NCBI GenBank assembly: GCA_947448885.1
Contig: CANFPJ010000011.1
Location: 1-38,080, forward strand
Source: Comamonadaceae bacterium
Lineage (GTDB): Bacteria > Pseudomonadota > Gammaproteobacteria > Burkholderiales > Burkholderiaceae_C
DNA length: 38,080 nt
Direction: 5' to 3'
Below the pieces are notes generated by a model that ran no database searches, had not been told where the DNA came from, and saw nothing but the letters and a program-made list of their open reading frames with translations. Below, one piece after another: positions 22,938 to 31,412 of this stretch (position 1 is the stretch's first letter; each line of letters opens with the position of its first letter). The position numbers were made by a program, and so were the translations under genes.

Positions 22938-24698
22938 TCAGTGTTTGACCAAGCCCAATTCACAGGCCTGGATATGAAGCGCCAAATACTTGGAGTAAAT
23001 GCGGCATTGCGCAAAGCTACCGGCGTGAAACCACAGGCCTTGCTGAGGCGTGGGATTCCACATATTGCACATTTCTTGGGTCTGATCATCAACACCCCAA
23101 ATAGGTCCAACTTTTTCTGCCAAAGGCTTTCCAAAAAGTTTTTCAACCATCGCTGACTGACCCAAATAACCTTTGGCCGTGACCACCAAATCAGCCTCTA
23201 GCAAATCACCTGACTTGAGGCGCAATCCCTTGGCTTCGTAATGTTGAATGTCTTGCGCCTGAATCAAATCAATTCGCTTTTGGCTGATCAATTCCGAGCA
23301 ACCCACATTGAAGTAATAGCCACCGCCACGGGTCAAATACATCATCTGCCAGTTGTTGCCATCTTCACCCTTGTTGAGTCTAAAACCAGCTTGGCTCAAG
23401 CCGCCCAAGGTTTCTTTGTCCAGCTCAAGGGCCAGCTTCAAGTTGATGCGATTAGAGGCACGGTACAAAGCCATCGGCGTGCCCACGGTGATCAAGTCGC
23501 ACTCAGCCAAGTCAATGCCCTGCCCATAAAGGACGTATGGCAACTGCGCTGTGGGCTCGACGTTTTGCACCATGGTCGGACTTCTTTGCACCATCGTCAC
23601 ATGCGCACCGTGTTCACAAAGATCCTGTGATACATCGTGACCACTGGTGCCTGTGCCCAAGACCACGACCTTTTTACCCACCCACTGCTGCGCCGACTGG
23701 TAGTCTGCAGAATGCAAAACCATGCCTTTGAAGGCGTCCAATCCGACCACGGGGCTTCGATCGGGTATGGCGCTGACCCCTGTGGCCATGATGATGTGCC
23801 GGGGTTGCAGGTGACGTTCCACACCTTCACAAGACAAATGGGCATTCCATTGCCCTGATGTTTCGTCAAATTGGGCTGTGACAAATTCAGTGTTGCACCA
23901 AACATTCAGTTCCATGGCTTGAACATAGTATTCAAACCAACCAGCCACCATGTCTTTGGGCAAAAATTCGGGCCAAACATCTGGAAATGGAATGTATGGC
24001 AAATGATTGACCGTTCGTTGGTTGTGCAACACCAGGGCTTGATATCGTTTGCGCCAGTTGTCACCGACCCTGGGATTGCGCTCGATCACCAAACAATCGA
24101 TGTCCAACTGCCTCAATCTGGCCGCCACCGACAAACCGGCTTGTCCCGCACCAATGACCAATACCGTCGGCTGCCGGTCCTCATAGCGGGCTTCTTTTTC
24201 ACGCTTTTCCAGCCAGTTGGGCCCCAGAAAGCTGCGCCCAAAACCATCGCTCAATTTGGCTTTGCGCTTGAAGCGTTCTTCATGGCCTGAGATTTCAACC
24301 AAGGCGGTCATCAAGGTCCACGCTTTCAATGCGGGGCTTCCCGATTGGGTCGCCAATCTCACAATGCCTTCGCAGGGACCGACTGTGGTTTGAAAATCAA
24401 AAAAAACCTCAATGGTCTCAACATCGGTTCGCTTGACCCACTGCACCGGCATGCGTTGCTCGTTGATTTTGAAATTTTTCGGAGCATGGCGTGGTGCTGC
24501 CTTGCGCAACGACTGGCACACATTGGATGCGCCGGAATGCGTGATGATCTCCCAGTCCAATGCCAGCACATCCCGCCAATGACAGTCCGGGTTGAACAAA
24601 CCTTCCAATGCGGCAGGGGACGACTGCGAAATGGCCAACTCAAATTTTTGAAGCCAATCTTGCGCAACCGCGCGTGGTGACGATGTGTCTGGTTTCAT
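22938..24698 (-). CDS. Flavin-containing monooxygenase with N-terminal NTF2-like domain
   Basis: 586 residues. The first about 150 residues (FELAISQSSPAALEGLFNPDCHWRDVLALDW) form an NTF2/SnoaL-like domain. An FAD Rossmann motif follows at about 175-190 (VLVIGAGQAGLSVAARL), with a loop ending in RVGDNW. The FMO/BVMO-type linker FKGMVLHSADYQ comes next, then the NADPH motif KVVVLGTGTSGHDVSQDL. Class B monooxygenases with this layout oxidise ketones (Baeyer-Villiger), amines or sulfur compounds with NADPH and O2. GGAA precedes the ATG. It follows the EthD-like gene by 33 bases and precedes the racemase-family gene by 25 bases. Substrate unknown; a cyclic ketone would fit the lactonase and hydrolase genes elsewhere in the island. 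Confidence 0.9.
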   Translation of the reverse strand: MKPDTSSPRAVAQDWLQKFELAISQSSPAALEGLFNPDCHWRDVLALDWEIITHSGASNVCQSLRKAAPRHAPKNFKINEQRMPVQWVKRTDVETIEVFFDFQTTVGPCEGIVRLATQSGSPALKAWTLMTALVEISGHEERFKRKAKLSDGFGRSFLGPNWLEKREKEARYEDRQPTVLVIGAGQAGLSVAARLRQLDIDCLVIERNPRVGDNWRKRYQALVLHNQRTVNHLPYIPFPDVWPEFLPKDMVAGWFEYYVQAMELNVWCNTEFVTAQFDETSGQWNAHLSCEGVERHLQPRHIIMATGVSAIPDRSPVVGLDAFKGMVLHSADYQSAQQWVGKKVVVLGTGTSGHDVSQDLCEHGAHVTMVQRSPTMVQNVEPTAQLPYVLYGQGIDLAECDLITVGTPMALYRASNRINLKLALELDKETLGGLSQAGFRLNKGEDGNNWQMMYLTRGGGYYFNVGCSELISQKRIDLIQAQDIQHYEAKGLRLKSGDLLEADLVVTAKGYLGQSAMVEKLFGKPLAEKVGPIWGVDDQTQEMCNMWNPTPQQGLWFHAGSFAQCRIYSKYLALHIQACELGLVKH

Positions 24699-24731
24699 GC
24701 AGTGTTTCCAAATTGACTGGCGTGAGGATCG

Positions 24732-25412
24732 CTACGGGTTTGCGTTGGATTGAACCATGACATACAACAGCCTGTAAAGATCACAGATGACAGCTTCACC
24801 CAATTGAAGGTTTTGCCATGCACGGGATTGGCCCATGGCTTTCCAAGCGTGTCGAACATCTTGCGCCTGGCCCGCCTCCATCAGGACCACCCAATCCGTG
24901 TGGCCATCTTGATGACCGGTCACACGTACTTGATCCATGCGCTGGCGAATGTCGGGATCATTGCACAAGACTGAAACGCTTCCAATACTGGAAAACGCGC
25001 CCAACAGGGGCAGAACATCCTGGGTCAAACACGTTTGAATATCACTTTGACTTGCTTTGGCGCCGCGTATTCGAACCACGCCCAAAACACCACCCGTGCC
25101 ATTGCCCCGCGCCGCCAAAACCCGACAGGTCGCGCGCACGGTTTGGCTGTACCAAGCACGGCGCTGCCGATCGCTGTCTGAGACTTGCTTGAGCAGTGCC
25201 ACATACGATGGCGCGAGCAAATCTTCTGCTGTGGGGGTTTCAAACAACACCATGTGGCTGGCAGATGCATCTATGGCTTCATAACATCGACCCGCAGAAA
25301 AAACCGTGCCCACCCGACTGGGCATGTGGTCACTGAGGTACCAATCCAGCCACTGCTGTCTGACCTCCGGGGCGATGTCGAACCAGTAACCCAGTGCACC
25401 CTTTTCACTCAT
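24732..25412 (-). CDS. Hypothetical dimeric alpha/beta-barrel (EthD/DUF-like) protein
   Basis: 226 residues. The opening YWFDIAPEVRQQWLDWYLSDHMPSRVG has the W-Y-x-x-x-H-x-P motif of ferredoxin-like dimeric alpha/beta-barrel proteins such as EthD. The second half (about 110-220: VLGVVRIRG ... TDWVVLMEA) looks like a second copy of the same fold, so the protein may be an internal pseudo-dimer. I do not recognise a characterised relative. It is the first gene of the long - run, with an AAGGG ribosome site 8 bases before ATG 25412, and is divergent from an SDR gene. Its place at the head of a catabolic run suggests a metabolic or binding role, which is inference. Confidence 0.7.
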   Translation of the reverse strand: MSEKGALGYWFDIAPEVRQQWLDWYLSDHMPSRVGTVFSAGRCYEAIDASASHMVLFETPTAEDLLAPSYVALLKQVSDSDRQRRAWYSQTVRATCRVLAARGNGTGGVLGVVRIRGAKASQSDIQTCLTQDVLPLLGAFSSIGSVSVLCNDPDIRQRMDQVRVTGHQDGHTDWVVLMEAGQAQDVRHAWKAMGQSRAWQNLQLGEAVICDLYRLLYVMVQSNANP

Positions 25413-25494
25413 AGTAAAAACCCTTGATCAAAGTTGCGATCTCACCCAAATCTCACTTGATGGATGGCGCGTGGACACTGAATGCAGCAAAGCG

Positions 25495-25506
25495 GTTGAT
25501 ATCAAC
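25495..25506. promoter_or_regulatory. Perfect 12-base palindrome in divergent promoter region
   Basis: GTTGATATCAAC is a perfect palindrome 83 bases upstream of the - run and 193 bases upstream of the SDR start. A related 8-base palindrome TTGATCAA lies at 25424-25431, next to the - gene's ribosome site. Two dyads sharing TTGAT half-sites in a divergent region suggest operators of a dimeric regulator; none is encoded in the window. The remainder of the 25,413-25,698 gap shows nothing else I can name. Confidence 0.4.
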
Positions 25507-25698
25507 TTCAGCTGATGCGAACAAATCGGCAACCCACCTGACGTGCCATTTTGCGCTGATCTTCCAAGCGCTTTCGAGGGATTGCGTCATGGATAACCAT
25601 TAATCCCCGCTCCGAAACCAGTGCTCCAATCTGTTGTCAAAGCCATGGTGAATCACATCGCTTTAACATGGTGCATGACCGATATGGAAGGATTGAAC

Positions 25699-26433
25699 AT
25701 GATGGCCCCAACCGGACACCCCATCGCTGGAAAAAAAATACTGATCTCTGGTGCATCCGCTGGAATTGGCAGGGAAACAGCTTTGCTTTTAGCCGCCCAA
25801 GGCATGCAGGTGCTGGCTTTGGGAAGGAATGAATCAGCGTTGCAGTCTTTGCAGGCGTTGGCCCCCAAGGGCAGCCTGCGCTGGCTGGCTGGGGATCTGA
25901 ATGAGGCGGCGCATTTGGATGCCATCGAACCTGAATTGGCCGATGTGGACGTGTTTCTCAACAATGCCGGGGTCTTGCGTTATGCCCCCATCATGGATTT
26001 GACTGCTGAGGATTTTTCTTGGATGTTCCAAACCAATGTGTTGGCATCCATACAGCTCACGCAAAGGGTTGCGCGCCACATGGTGACCCGACGCAAAGGC
26101 CATTTGGTATTCATGACTTCGATCGCAGCCAGAGAGGTCTACCGAACCGCCTCTGCCTACTGCGCAACCAAACACGCGCTGTCGGCCATGGCGCGTTCCT
26201 TTCGCTTGGAGTTGCAAGAGTTCGGCATCAAAGTCAGTGAAATAGCCCCCGGGATGGTGGACACCGATATCCGCGCCAGCAGTGACCACCCCGTGGTGGT
26301 TGCAGCGATTCAGAATCGAAAGTTTTCGCCCTTGAGCCCCGCAGAAGTGGCATCAGCCGTTATGTTTGCTCTTCAATCCCCACCCAACCTGTGCCCTGAC
26401 CTGATTGAGTTAAGGCCACAAGGTTCCCTCTGA
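25699..26433 (+). CDS. SDR-family oxidoreductase
   Basis: 244 residues from ATG 25699, which has AAGG 8 bases upstream; a GTG 78 bases earlier opens the same frame but has no ribosome site. The cofactor motif ISGASAGIGRETA, NNAGVLRYAP, catalytic Ser (FMTSIAA) and YCATKHALSAMARSFRLEL (Tyr-x-x-x-Lys) are all present. The PGMVDTDI segment places it with classical YdfG/serine-dehydrogenase-like SDRs, which act on hydroxy acids and small alcohols. It is co-directional with the cupin gene 24 bases downstream and divergent from the long - run. Substrate unknown. Confidence 0.9.
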   Translation: MMAPTGHPIAGKKILISGASAGIGRETALLLAAQGMQVLALGRNESALQSLQALAPKGSLRWLAGDLNEAAHLDAIEPELADVDVFLNNAGVLRYAPIMDLTAEDFSWMFQTNVLASIQLTQRVARHMVTRRKGHLVFMTSIAAREVYRTASAYCATKHALSAMARSFRLELQEFGIKVSEIAPGMVDTDIRASSDHPVVVAAIQNRKFSPLSPAEVASAVMFALQSPPNLCPDLIELRPQGSL

Positions 26434-26457
26434 TCACCAGCCCCAAAGGAGTTCACC

Positions 26458-27048
26458 ATGGCACGCCCATCTGCATCTCAATCCAAATCCGCCTCACGCA
26501 AATCTGTGACACCCGTGGCGGTGAAATTCAAAGCCAAGTCTGTGCCAGCCAAAGCAGCCAAGGCCGTCCAGACCCCAGTTAAAAAAGCTGTGGCCCAACC
26601 CAACAAAGGCCGCACTTCGAAAAGCAAACCCACCGACATCAGGCCACTGAAAATACCCAAAACCACGCGCTGGACACCGCAAGAATTCATGGTTCAGCAC
26701 CTGAAAAGTGGCAAATTCAAAACCGGACTTCGCAGCTACGCCGCTTACCGCGATTTAGGGGTTCACAACGCCACCGACGGCGCCGTGCAGGCCCATGTGA
26801 TTCGCCTGCTGGGCGCCTGCGACCCCGAAGTGGTCTCCATTCGACACCTGCACGGCGTTCAATTTCAGTTTCTTTACATGCTCAAAGGCTGGATGATCGG
26901 CGAATACAACGGACGCCGCGTCAAAATGGAAGAGGGATCATGCTGGATACAACCCAACTCCATACCGCATACGGTGTTGGACTACTCCGAAAATTGCGAA
27001 ATGATCGAGTTGATTTTGCCCGGCGCGTTTAAAACCGTTGAACTTTGA
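26458..27048 (+). CDS. Cupin-domain protein with a basic, histone-H1-like N-terminal tail
   Basis: 196 residues; AAAGGAG 7 bases before the ATG firmly sets the start. Residues 1 to about 70 are rich in Lys, Ala, Pro and Ser (14 Lys, 4 Arg and only one acidic residue), in the style of bacterial histone-H1-like proteins. A single cupin domain follows: VSIRHLHGVQFQFLYMLKG (His130, His132, Gln at the usual Glu place), EEGSCWIQPNSIPHTV (His171), IELILPGAF. Cupins of this size often sense or oxidise small acids. The tail is unusual and could bind nucleic acid or phosphate-rich surfaces. It follows the SDR by 24 bases and converges on another SDR. Confidence 0.85.
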   Translation: MARPSASQSKSASRKSVTPVAVKFKAKSVPAKAAKAVQTPVKKAVAQPNKGRTSKSKPTDIRPLKIPKTTRWTPQEFMVQHLKSGKFKTGLRSYAAYRDLGVHNATDGAVQAHVIRLLGACDPEVVSIRHLHGVQFQFLYMLKGWMIGEYNGRRVKMEEGSCWIQPNSIPHTVLDYSENCEMIELILPGAFKTVEL

Positions 27049-27068
27049 TTCTTGGGCGCCGACGGGTG

Positions 27069-27875
27069 TCAATGCCCGTGGGCGATGGTTTCACCGCCAT
27101 CCACCACCAGGGTCACGCCCGTGATGAAACTGGCTTCATCTGAATGCAAAAACAAAGCGGCGTTGGCCACGTCCCATCCCGTGCCCTGCTTGCCTTTGAG
27201 TGGAATGCGCCGATCACGATCGGCCACCACGTCTTCGCGCTTATGCCCTTTGGCCACTCTGTTTTCAATGGCCATGGGTGTGTTCATCAACCCAGGCAAT
27301 ATGGCGTTGACACGTATCCCGTACTTGGCATTGGCTGCGGCCAAGTTTTCCGTCATCGCATTGAGCGCCGCTTTCATGGTTTTGTAACCCAACAACGGAT
27401 AGGCCTGAATAGAGGCCACCGAGGAAATGCTCACAATGGAACCATGACCTTGCTCCCGCATGAAAGGCAGCGCATGTTTGGCAGCAAACCAAGCGCTTTT
27501 CACATTGACCGCAAAACTGGCATCAAAAGAAGACTCGGTCAACACATCAGCGGTTGCGTCCCCCACAGACAAGCTCGCACCAATGTTGTTGTGCACGATG
27601 TCCAGCCGATGGTGTTCGCGGTGCACCGCTGCCAAAAGCGACTGAACTTCAGTTTCATGGGTTTGGTCCACTTGCATTGCTTGGGCCGACCCACCTGCCG
27701 CCTTGATCATGTCCACTGTTTCTTGTGCAGAATTCAAATCACGGTCAACGACCACCACATGCGCACCCTCACGGGCCAGCACGACGCTGGTGGCACGCCC
27801 ATTGCCAACCGTCAAACCAGGCGTTTGTCCGCCGCCAAAAACCACAGCCACTTTGTTGGCCAGACGATTGCCCAT
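27069..27875 (-). CDS. SDR-family dehydrogenase, likely cis-dihydrodiol dehydrogenase partner of the Rieske oxygenase
   Basis: 268 residues, with GGAG 6 bases before ATG 27875. The N-terminal glycine motif is modified (VVFGGGQTPGLTVGNGRATS, a longer loop than TGxxxGIG). A VHNNIGAS motif replaces NNAG, the catalytic Ser is in VSISSVAS and the active-site pair is YKTMK. VTLVVDGGETIAHGH closes the protein. It is the last gene of the run 3-HIBDH-lactonase-Rieske alpha-Rieske beta-SDR and starts 19 bases after the beta subunit. In such positions SDRs often rearomatise the cis-diol formed by the dioxygenase. That role is inference; the fold is sure. Confidence 0.88.
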   Translation of the reverse strand: MGNRLANKVAVVFGGGQTPGLTVGNGRATSVVLAREGAHVVVVDRDLNSAQETVDMIKAAGGSAQAMQVDQTHETEVQSLLAAVHREHHRLDIVHNNIGASLSVGDATADVLTESSFDASFAVNVKSAWFAAKHALPFMREQGHGSIVSISSVASIQAYPLLGYKTMKAALNAMTENLAAANAKYGIRVNAILPGLMNTPMAIENRVAKGHKREDVVADRDRRIPLKGKQGTGWDVANAALFLHSDEASFITGVTLVVDGGETIAHGH

Positions 27876-27894
27876 GATGTCTCCTGATGTTTGG

Positions 27895-28365
27895 TTAAAT
27901 GGGTGCTGCCAGCAGCGTTTTCACAAGCCCCGTGTCTGCAATCACCCAAGCCCTTTTCAGGCGCAGTTCGTCTGAATGGCGGTGGCAAACAAAGTCGTAA
28001 CGCCCCACGCTGAAGGTTCGGGTTTCACCTTCCAAATTGGTTTGAAACAAGCTGTAGCCCGCTTGAAAATGCAAAGACTCTGGCTCGGCATGCAATATTT
28101 GTGGCATTCCAATGATGTGCCGCGCCCAATGAAAGTTATGCTCATTGACATTGCGGTACGACTGAACGCGATCACTGAGCATGGCACGGTTATCACACCA
28201 CATCAACGGGGCGGGCAGACCCAACTGCTCATTTTCACGAGAGTAGACTTTGTACTCCGCTTGGGGATCAAACAACTGGACCCAATCCTCCAATCGGTCT
28301 TGGTCCAACAGCATGCCATATTGAGACAGGAACGACATCGCCTCCCAGGTGAATTGGGGCGTCAT
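27895..28365 (-). CDS. Aromatic-ring-hydroxylating dioxygenase beta subunit
   Basis: 156 residues of the SnoaL/NTF2-like beta-subunit fold: LLDQDRLEDWVQLFDPQAEYKVY (the acidic helix-strand start of the family), WCDNRAMLSDRVQSYRN and FSVGRYDFVCHRHSDELRLKRAWVIADTGLVKTLL. Beta subunits form the lower trimer of alpha3beta3 Rieske oxygenases and are structural. GAGGGAGGAATCCG lies directly before ATG 28365, which overlaps the alpha stop by 4 bases (28362-28365), so translation is coupled. Length and context agree with salicylate, anthranilate and benzoate type systems. Confidence 0.93.
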   Translation of the reverse strand: MTPQFTWEAMSFLSQYGMLLDQDRLEDWVQLFDPQAEYKVYSRENEQLGLPAPLMWCDNRAMLSDRVQSYRNVNEHNFHWARHIIGMPQILHAEPESLHFQAGYSLFQTNLEGETRTFSVGRYDFVCHRHSDELRLKRAWVIADTGLVKTLLAAPI

Positions 28366-29615
28366 CGGATTCCTCCCTCGGGCTCCATGCCCATCAACTC
28401 AGACCAGTAAGACCAAAAGCCGCGGATGGGCGTTTCGGTAACCCTGTGCTCCAGGTTTTGGATGGGGCCCAAGCCGCCCATCTCCACCAAACTGTGGCTG
28501 GCTGTTTCACGGCGTGTGGCTTTCTGCACAATTTCAATCGCCTCTCCGTCCTCCATGCTGACCAAGCCAGCGGGCCCAACCAGATTGGCGCTGATCAAAC
28601 GGTGGCGCGTCATTTCCTCTGTGTCATCTTCATAGCCAAACAAGGTCTGGAAAATTTCATGTGCGTTCACGCCTTTGGGCCTGATTTGACGGCTGCTCAA
28701 ACTGTTGTTGATCTGAATGATGATCGCATTCGGGAAAAACGTGGGTGTGGCCAGGTTCAAACCATCTGCAAATTCGGGCCGATAGGCCAATATTTTTTGA
28801 TCGGATAAACGCATGCGGTCCAACTCAACGCCGCTGATACCCGCATATGCCTGTTCCGCTTGGGATTGTGTGTCCGAATTGCTGAACGCATAGTTCATGT
28901 TGTGGCGATGCCGCTCATCCATGCGCACCCCGCCCTTTTGGGTGGCGCGGTCCACACCATATGTGACAAAAAACTCATGCAGCAAGCTGGCGTGATAGGT
29001 GTCACGCAAGTTTTCAGCATAGAGCTTCCAATTGCCCTCGATCAACTGACGCGTGTAGCCCAAAATCTTGATGGGTTTGTGCATGAATCGCTTGATCATG
29101 CCCGTGCCAAACTCTCCCAAATAAGTCTCAATGGGCTCTGCTGCATCAGAAAAGGTGCCGAACAAGACCCCATGGTAATTGGCCAATCGCAAAGCTTTGG
29201 GATGATGGGCCTGCATGTCAAAGTCCGCAGGCATACCGCCTTGCCCTTGCAAGCCTCGCCGAAAGGGCACGCCTATCAACTCGCCCTTTTTGGAATAGCA
29301 CCAGCGGTGATAGATACAGACATGATCCGTTTTGCAGTGACCCGACACCTCGCGAACAATTTGCGCACCCCGGTGGCTGCAACGGTTGACAAACGCGTGC
29401 AACTGCCCATCATCACTGCGTGACACCACCACCGGCGTGTCACCCACCCAGGTTGTGCGGAAATCACCGGGATTGGGCACCTCGGCTTCGAATGCCAAGT
29501 AACTCCAGCAGTTGCCACGAAACACCCGCTCCATTTCCAGTGTGTACAACTCAGGGTCGTGGTAAACCGAAAAAGGCACTCGGGAGTAATCGTTGCGCGG
29601 CCAGTCGACGGTCAT
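28362..29615 (-). CDS. Aromatic-ring-hydroxylating dioxygenase alpha subunit (Rieske oxygenase)
   Basis: 417 residues from ATG 29615 (GGAG 6 bases upstream; an ATG at 29630 that overlaps the previous stop is less likely). The Rieske [2Fe-2S] ligands are Cys79-x-His81 and Cys100-x-x-His103 in NRCSHRG and CIYHRW. The mononuclear iron site is ENLRDTYHASLLH (bridging Asp205, His208, His213) with Asp356 in SMEDGE. All are intact, so it should be active. Sequence style recalls the salicylate 5-hydroxylase, anthranilate and terephthalate dioxygenase group, so a carboxylated ring is likely. It needs an electron-transfer ferredoxin and/or reductase, which are not in the window. The beta subunit gene is directly downstream. 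Confidence 0.94.
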   Translation of the reverse strand: MTVDWPRNDYSRVPFSVYHDPELYTLEMERVFRGNCWSYLAFEAEVPNPGDFRTTWVGDTPVVVSRSDDGQLHAFVNRCSHRGAQIVREVSGHCKTDHVCIYHRWCYSKKGELIGVPFRRGLQGQGGMPADFDMQAHHPKALRLANYHGVLFGTFSDAAEPIETYLGEFGTGMIKRFMHKPIKILGYTRQLIEGNWKLYAENLRDTYHASLLHEFFVTYGVDRATQKGGVRMDERHRHNMNYAFSNSDTQSQAEQAYAGISGVELDRMRLSDQKILAYRPEFADGLNLATPTFFPNAIIIQINNSLSSRQIRPKGVNAHEIFQTLFGYEDDTEEMTRHRLISANLVGPAGLVSMEDGEAIEIVQKATRRETASHSLVEMGGLGPIQNLEHRVTETPIRGFWSYWSELMGMEPEGGIR

Positions 29616-29626
29616 GTGGCTCTCCA

Positions 29627-30499
29627 TCAAAAAGCGCAGCGTGGCTCTGGCAAACCTTTGACACCCGGCTCAAAGCACAACACATGCCCTGCCCAGGGCT
29701 GATTTTGCAATTGCGCTGGACTCAAATGCATGCGTGCCGTGGTGATGAACAAAGTGCCCAAATCATGGCCACCAAACATCACCGATGTAGGCTGCTGGAC
29801 CGGCAAATTCATGACATGGATGGGGAGCCCACTGGGAGCGATGTGATGCAACTCAGCGCGATTGAACATGGCACACCACACGCCACCTTCAGCATCCACC
29901 GTCAAGCCATCGGGACCACCCTCACCTGATTTGAATTGGGCAAAAATCCGTCGACGGGATATTTCTCCTCGCTCCAAATCATGGTCGTAGGCGTAAATGC
30001 AAGCCGCTGGGGTATCGGCGAAATACATGGTGCGGTTGTCAGGGCTCCAAGCGATGCCATTGGCAATCGTCACCCCACTGGCGTCCATCTGGCGGATGCG
30101 CTGCAAACCATCCATTCGGTAAAGCGATCCAATGGCGCGCTCGGTGCGGCGGTCCATGGTGCCACTCCAAAAGCGCCCCAAGCGATCGCATTTGCCGTCA
30201 TTGAAACGCGTTTCGCCCAAAGCCAGCCCCGGCACATCCAACCATTGAACCGTTCCATCGAGGGGCTGAAAAATCGCGGGACCGTGGCGAAACATCAGCA
30301 GCAAGCTGCCGTCGTTTCGCAAAGCCATAGAGCCTGGGTACTTGGGCAACTTCCATTGATGGAGCAAGTGGCCTTGACCATTGGCACAAAACAAATGGGG
30401 GTCGTCCACATCGAACCACCACAACGATTGGCTGCTGGGGCACCACAATGGCCCTTCGCCCAAGCCGTTGCCGCAATCGATCCAACTTCGCAGGTTCAT
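29627..30499 (-). CDS. SMP-30/gluconolactonase/LRE-family lactonase
   Basis: 290 residues from MNLRSWIDCGNGLGEGPLW, the usual beta-propeller start with the metal-binding Glu of GEGPLW. RFNDGKCDRLGRFWSGTM carries the Asn/Asp of the second metal motif. Then ANGIAWSPDNRTMYFADT and GGPDGLTVDAEGGVWCAMF supply the remaining Asn and Asp ligands. Such enzymes hydrolyse sugar or other lactones with Ca2+, Zn2+ or Mn2+. A longer open frame upstream overlaps the dehydrogenase and is rejected. It lies 16 bases after the 3-HIBDH-like gene, 11 before the Rieske gene. A lactone arising from a Baeyer-Villiger step is a conceivable substrate. Confidence 0.9.
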   Translation of the reverse strand: MNLRSWIDCGNGLGEGPLWCPSSQSLWWFDVDDPHLFCANGQGHLLHQWKLPKYPGSMALRNDGSLLLMFRHGPAIFQPLDGTVQWLDVPGLALGETRFNDGKCDRLGRFWSGTMDRRTERAIGSLYRMDGLQRIRQMDASGVTIANGIAWSPDNRTMYFADTPAACIYAYDHDLERGEISRRRIFAQFKSGEGGPDGLTVDAEGGVWCAMFNRAELHHIAPSGLPIHVMNLPVQQPTSVMFGGHDLGTLFITTARMHLSPAQLQNQPWAGHVLCFEPGVKGLPEPRCAF

Positions 30500-30515
30500 C
30501 CCGGGCAGTCCATCT

Positions 30516-31412
30516 TCAAGTTTTGGCTTTGACTTCCACACCCATGGATTGCTCGATGACACGGATGACATTGGTGAAGTCTTTGTCACCGCCAAAATCG
30601 TCGTTGGTGCGCTTCCAAATGTCGCGCACCGCTGTCGCCACCGGCATGGACACACCCAAAGCTTGGCTTTCTTCCAGGCACAAACGCACGTCTTTGTACA
30701 TCAGGGCCGTGGTGAAACCATAATCAAATTTGCGCGGCAAGATGGCGCGGGGAAACTTGTCGCGGCTGGCCGTGCTCATGCCACTGCCGGCGTTGATCAC
30801 ATCAATCATGATGCTGGGGTCCAAGCCGGCTTTCACCCCCATGCCCACGGCTTCTGAGGTGATGGCCATGGCCGCTGCTGACAATAAATTATTGGCCAGC
30901 TTCATGGTTTGAGCCATGCCTGGTTTGTCGCCAATGAAAAACATCTTGCCAATGTTTTTGAGCACCGGGGTCAAACGTTCATAGGTCGCATGTTGACCCG
31001 AAACCATCACGGCCAAGGTGCCTGCGATGGCGCCACCACGACCACCCGAGACAGGCGAATCGACAAACTCGATGCCTTTGGCAGCCAATGCCGCATGCAC
31101 CCATTGGGCCATGCCAGCGCCGGTGGTGGAGAGGTCCACCACGGTCTTGACTTTAGAGCCGTGGATCAAGCCTTTATCGCCCGTGGTGACATCTTTCACG
31201 ATGTCTGGCGTGGGCAGTGAAATCAACACGGTGTCTACCGCATCCGCCACCGCTTGCACAGACGCCACCACCTGTGCACCCTTTTGTGCCAAGGCCTGCG
31301 CCACCGTTGGATTGACGTCAAATACCGTGAGGGTGTAGCCATCTTTCAACAAGCGTTCGGCCATCGGCGTTCCCATGGCGCCCAACCCAATGAAACCCAC
31401 ATGTTTGCTCAT
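30516..31412 (-). CDS. 3-hydroxyisobutyrate/2-hydroxy-3-oxopropionate dehydrogenase family
   Basis: 298 residues. The first of two in-frame ATGs (31415) is only 4 bases from AAGGAG, so the second (31412, MSKHVGF) is preferred. The cofactor motif VGFIGLGAMGTPMA is at residue 5. DSPVSGGRGGAIAGTLAVMVSG is the substrate loop, and GMAQTMKLANNLL carries the catalytic Lys. Beta-hydroxyacid dehydrogenases of this type convert 3-hydroxy acids to semialdehydes with NAD(P). It starts the - run of lactonase, Rieske oxygenase and SDR, and is divergent from the CoA ligase operon across 244 bases. Confidence 0.92.
   Translation of the reverse strand: MSKHVGFIGLGAMGTPMAERLLKDGYTLTVFDVNPTVAQALAQKGAQVVASVQAVADAVDTVLISLPTPDIVKDVTTGDKGLIHGSKVKTVVDLSTTGAGMAQWVHAALAAKGIEFVDSPVSGGRGGAIAGTLAVMVSGQHATYERLTPVLKNIGKMFFIGDKPGMAQTMKLANNLLSAAAMAITSEAVGMGVKAGLDPSIMIDVINAGSGMSTASRDKFPRAILPRKFDYGFTTALMYKDVRLCLEESQALGVSMPVATAVRDIWKRTNDDFGGDKDFTNVIRVIEQSMGVEVKAKT

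Noticed and set aside
22913-23146. N-terminal extension of the racemase-family frame
   Set aside because: It lies almost entirely inside the monooxygenase gene; the protein family starts at the GTLVPSSN loop just after ATG 22912.
29616-29630. Alternative Rieske alpha start at 29630 with ATGA overlap to the lactonase gene
   Set aside because: The GGAG lies between the two ATGs and serves the one at 29615; the extra residues (MMESH) add nothing to the domain.
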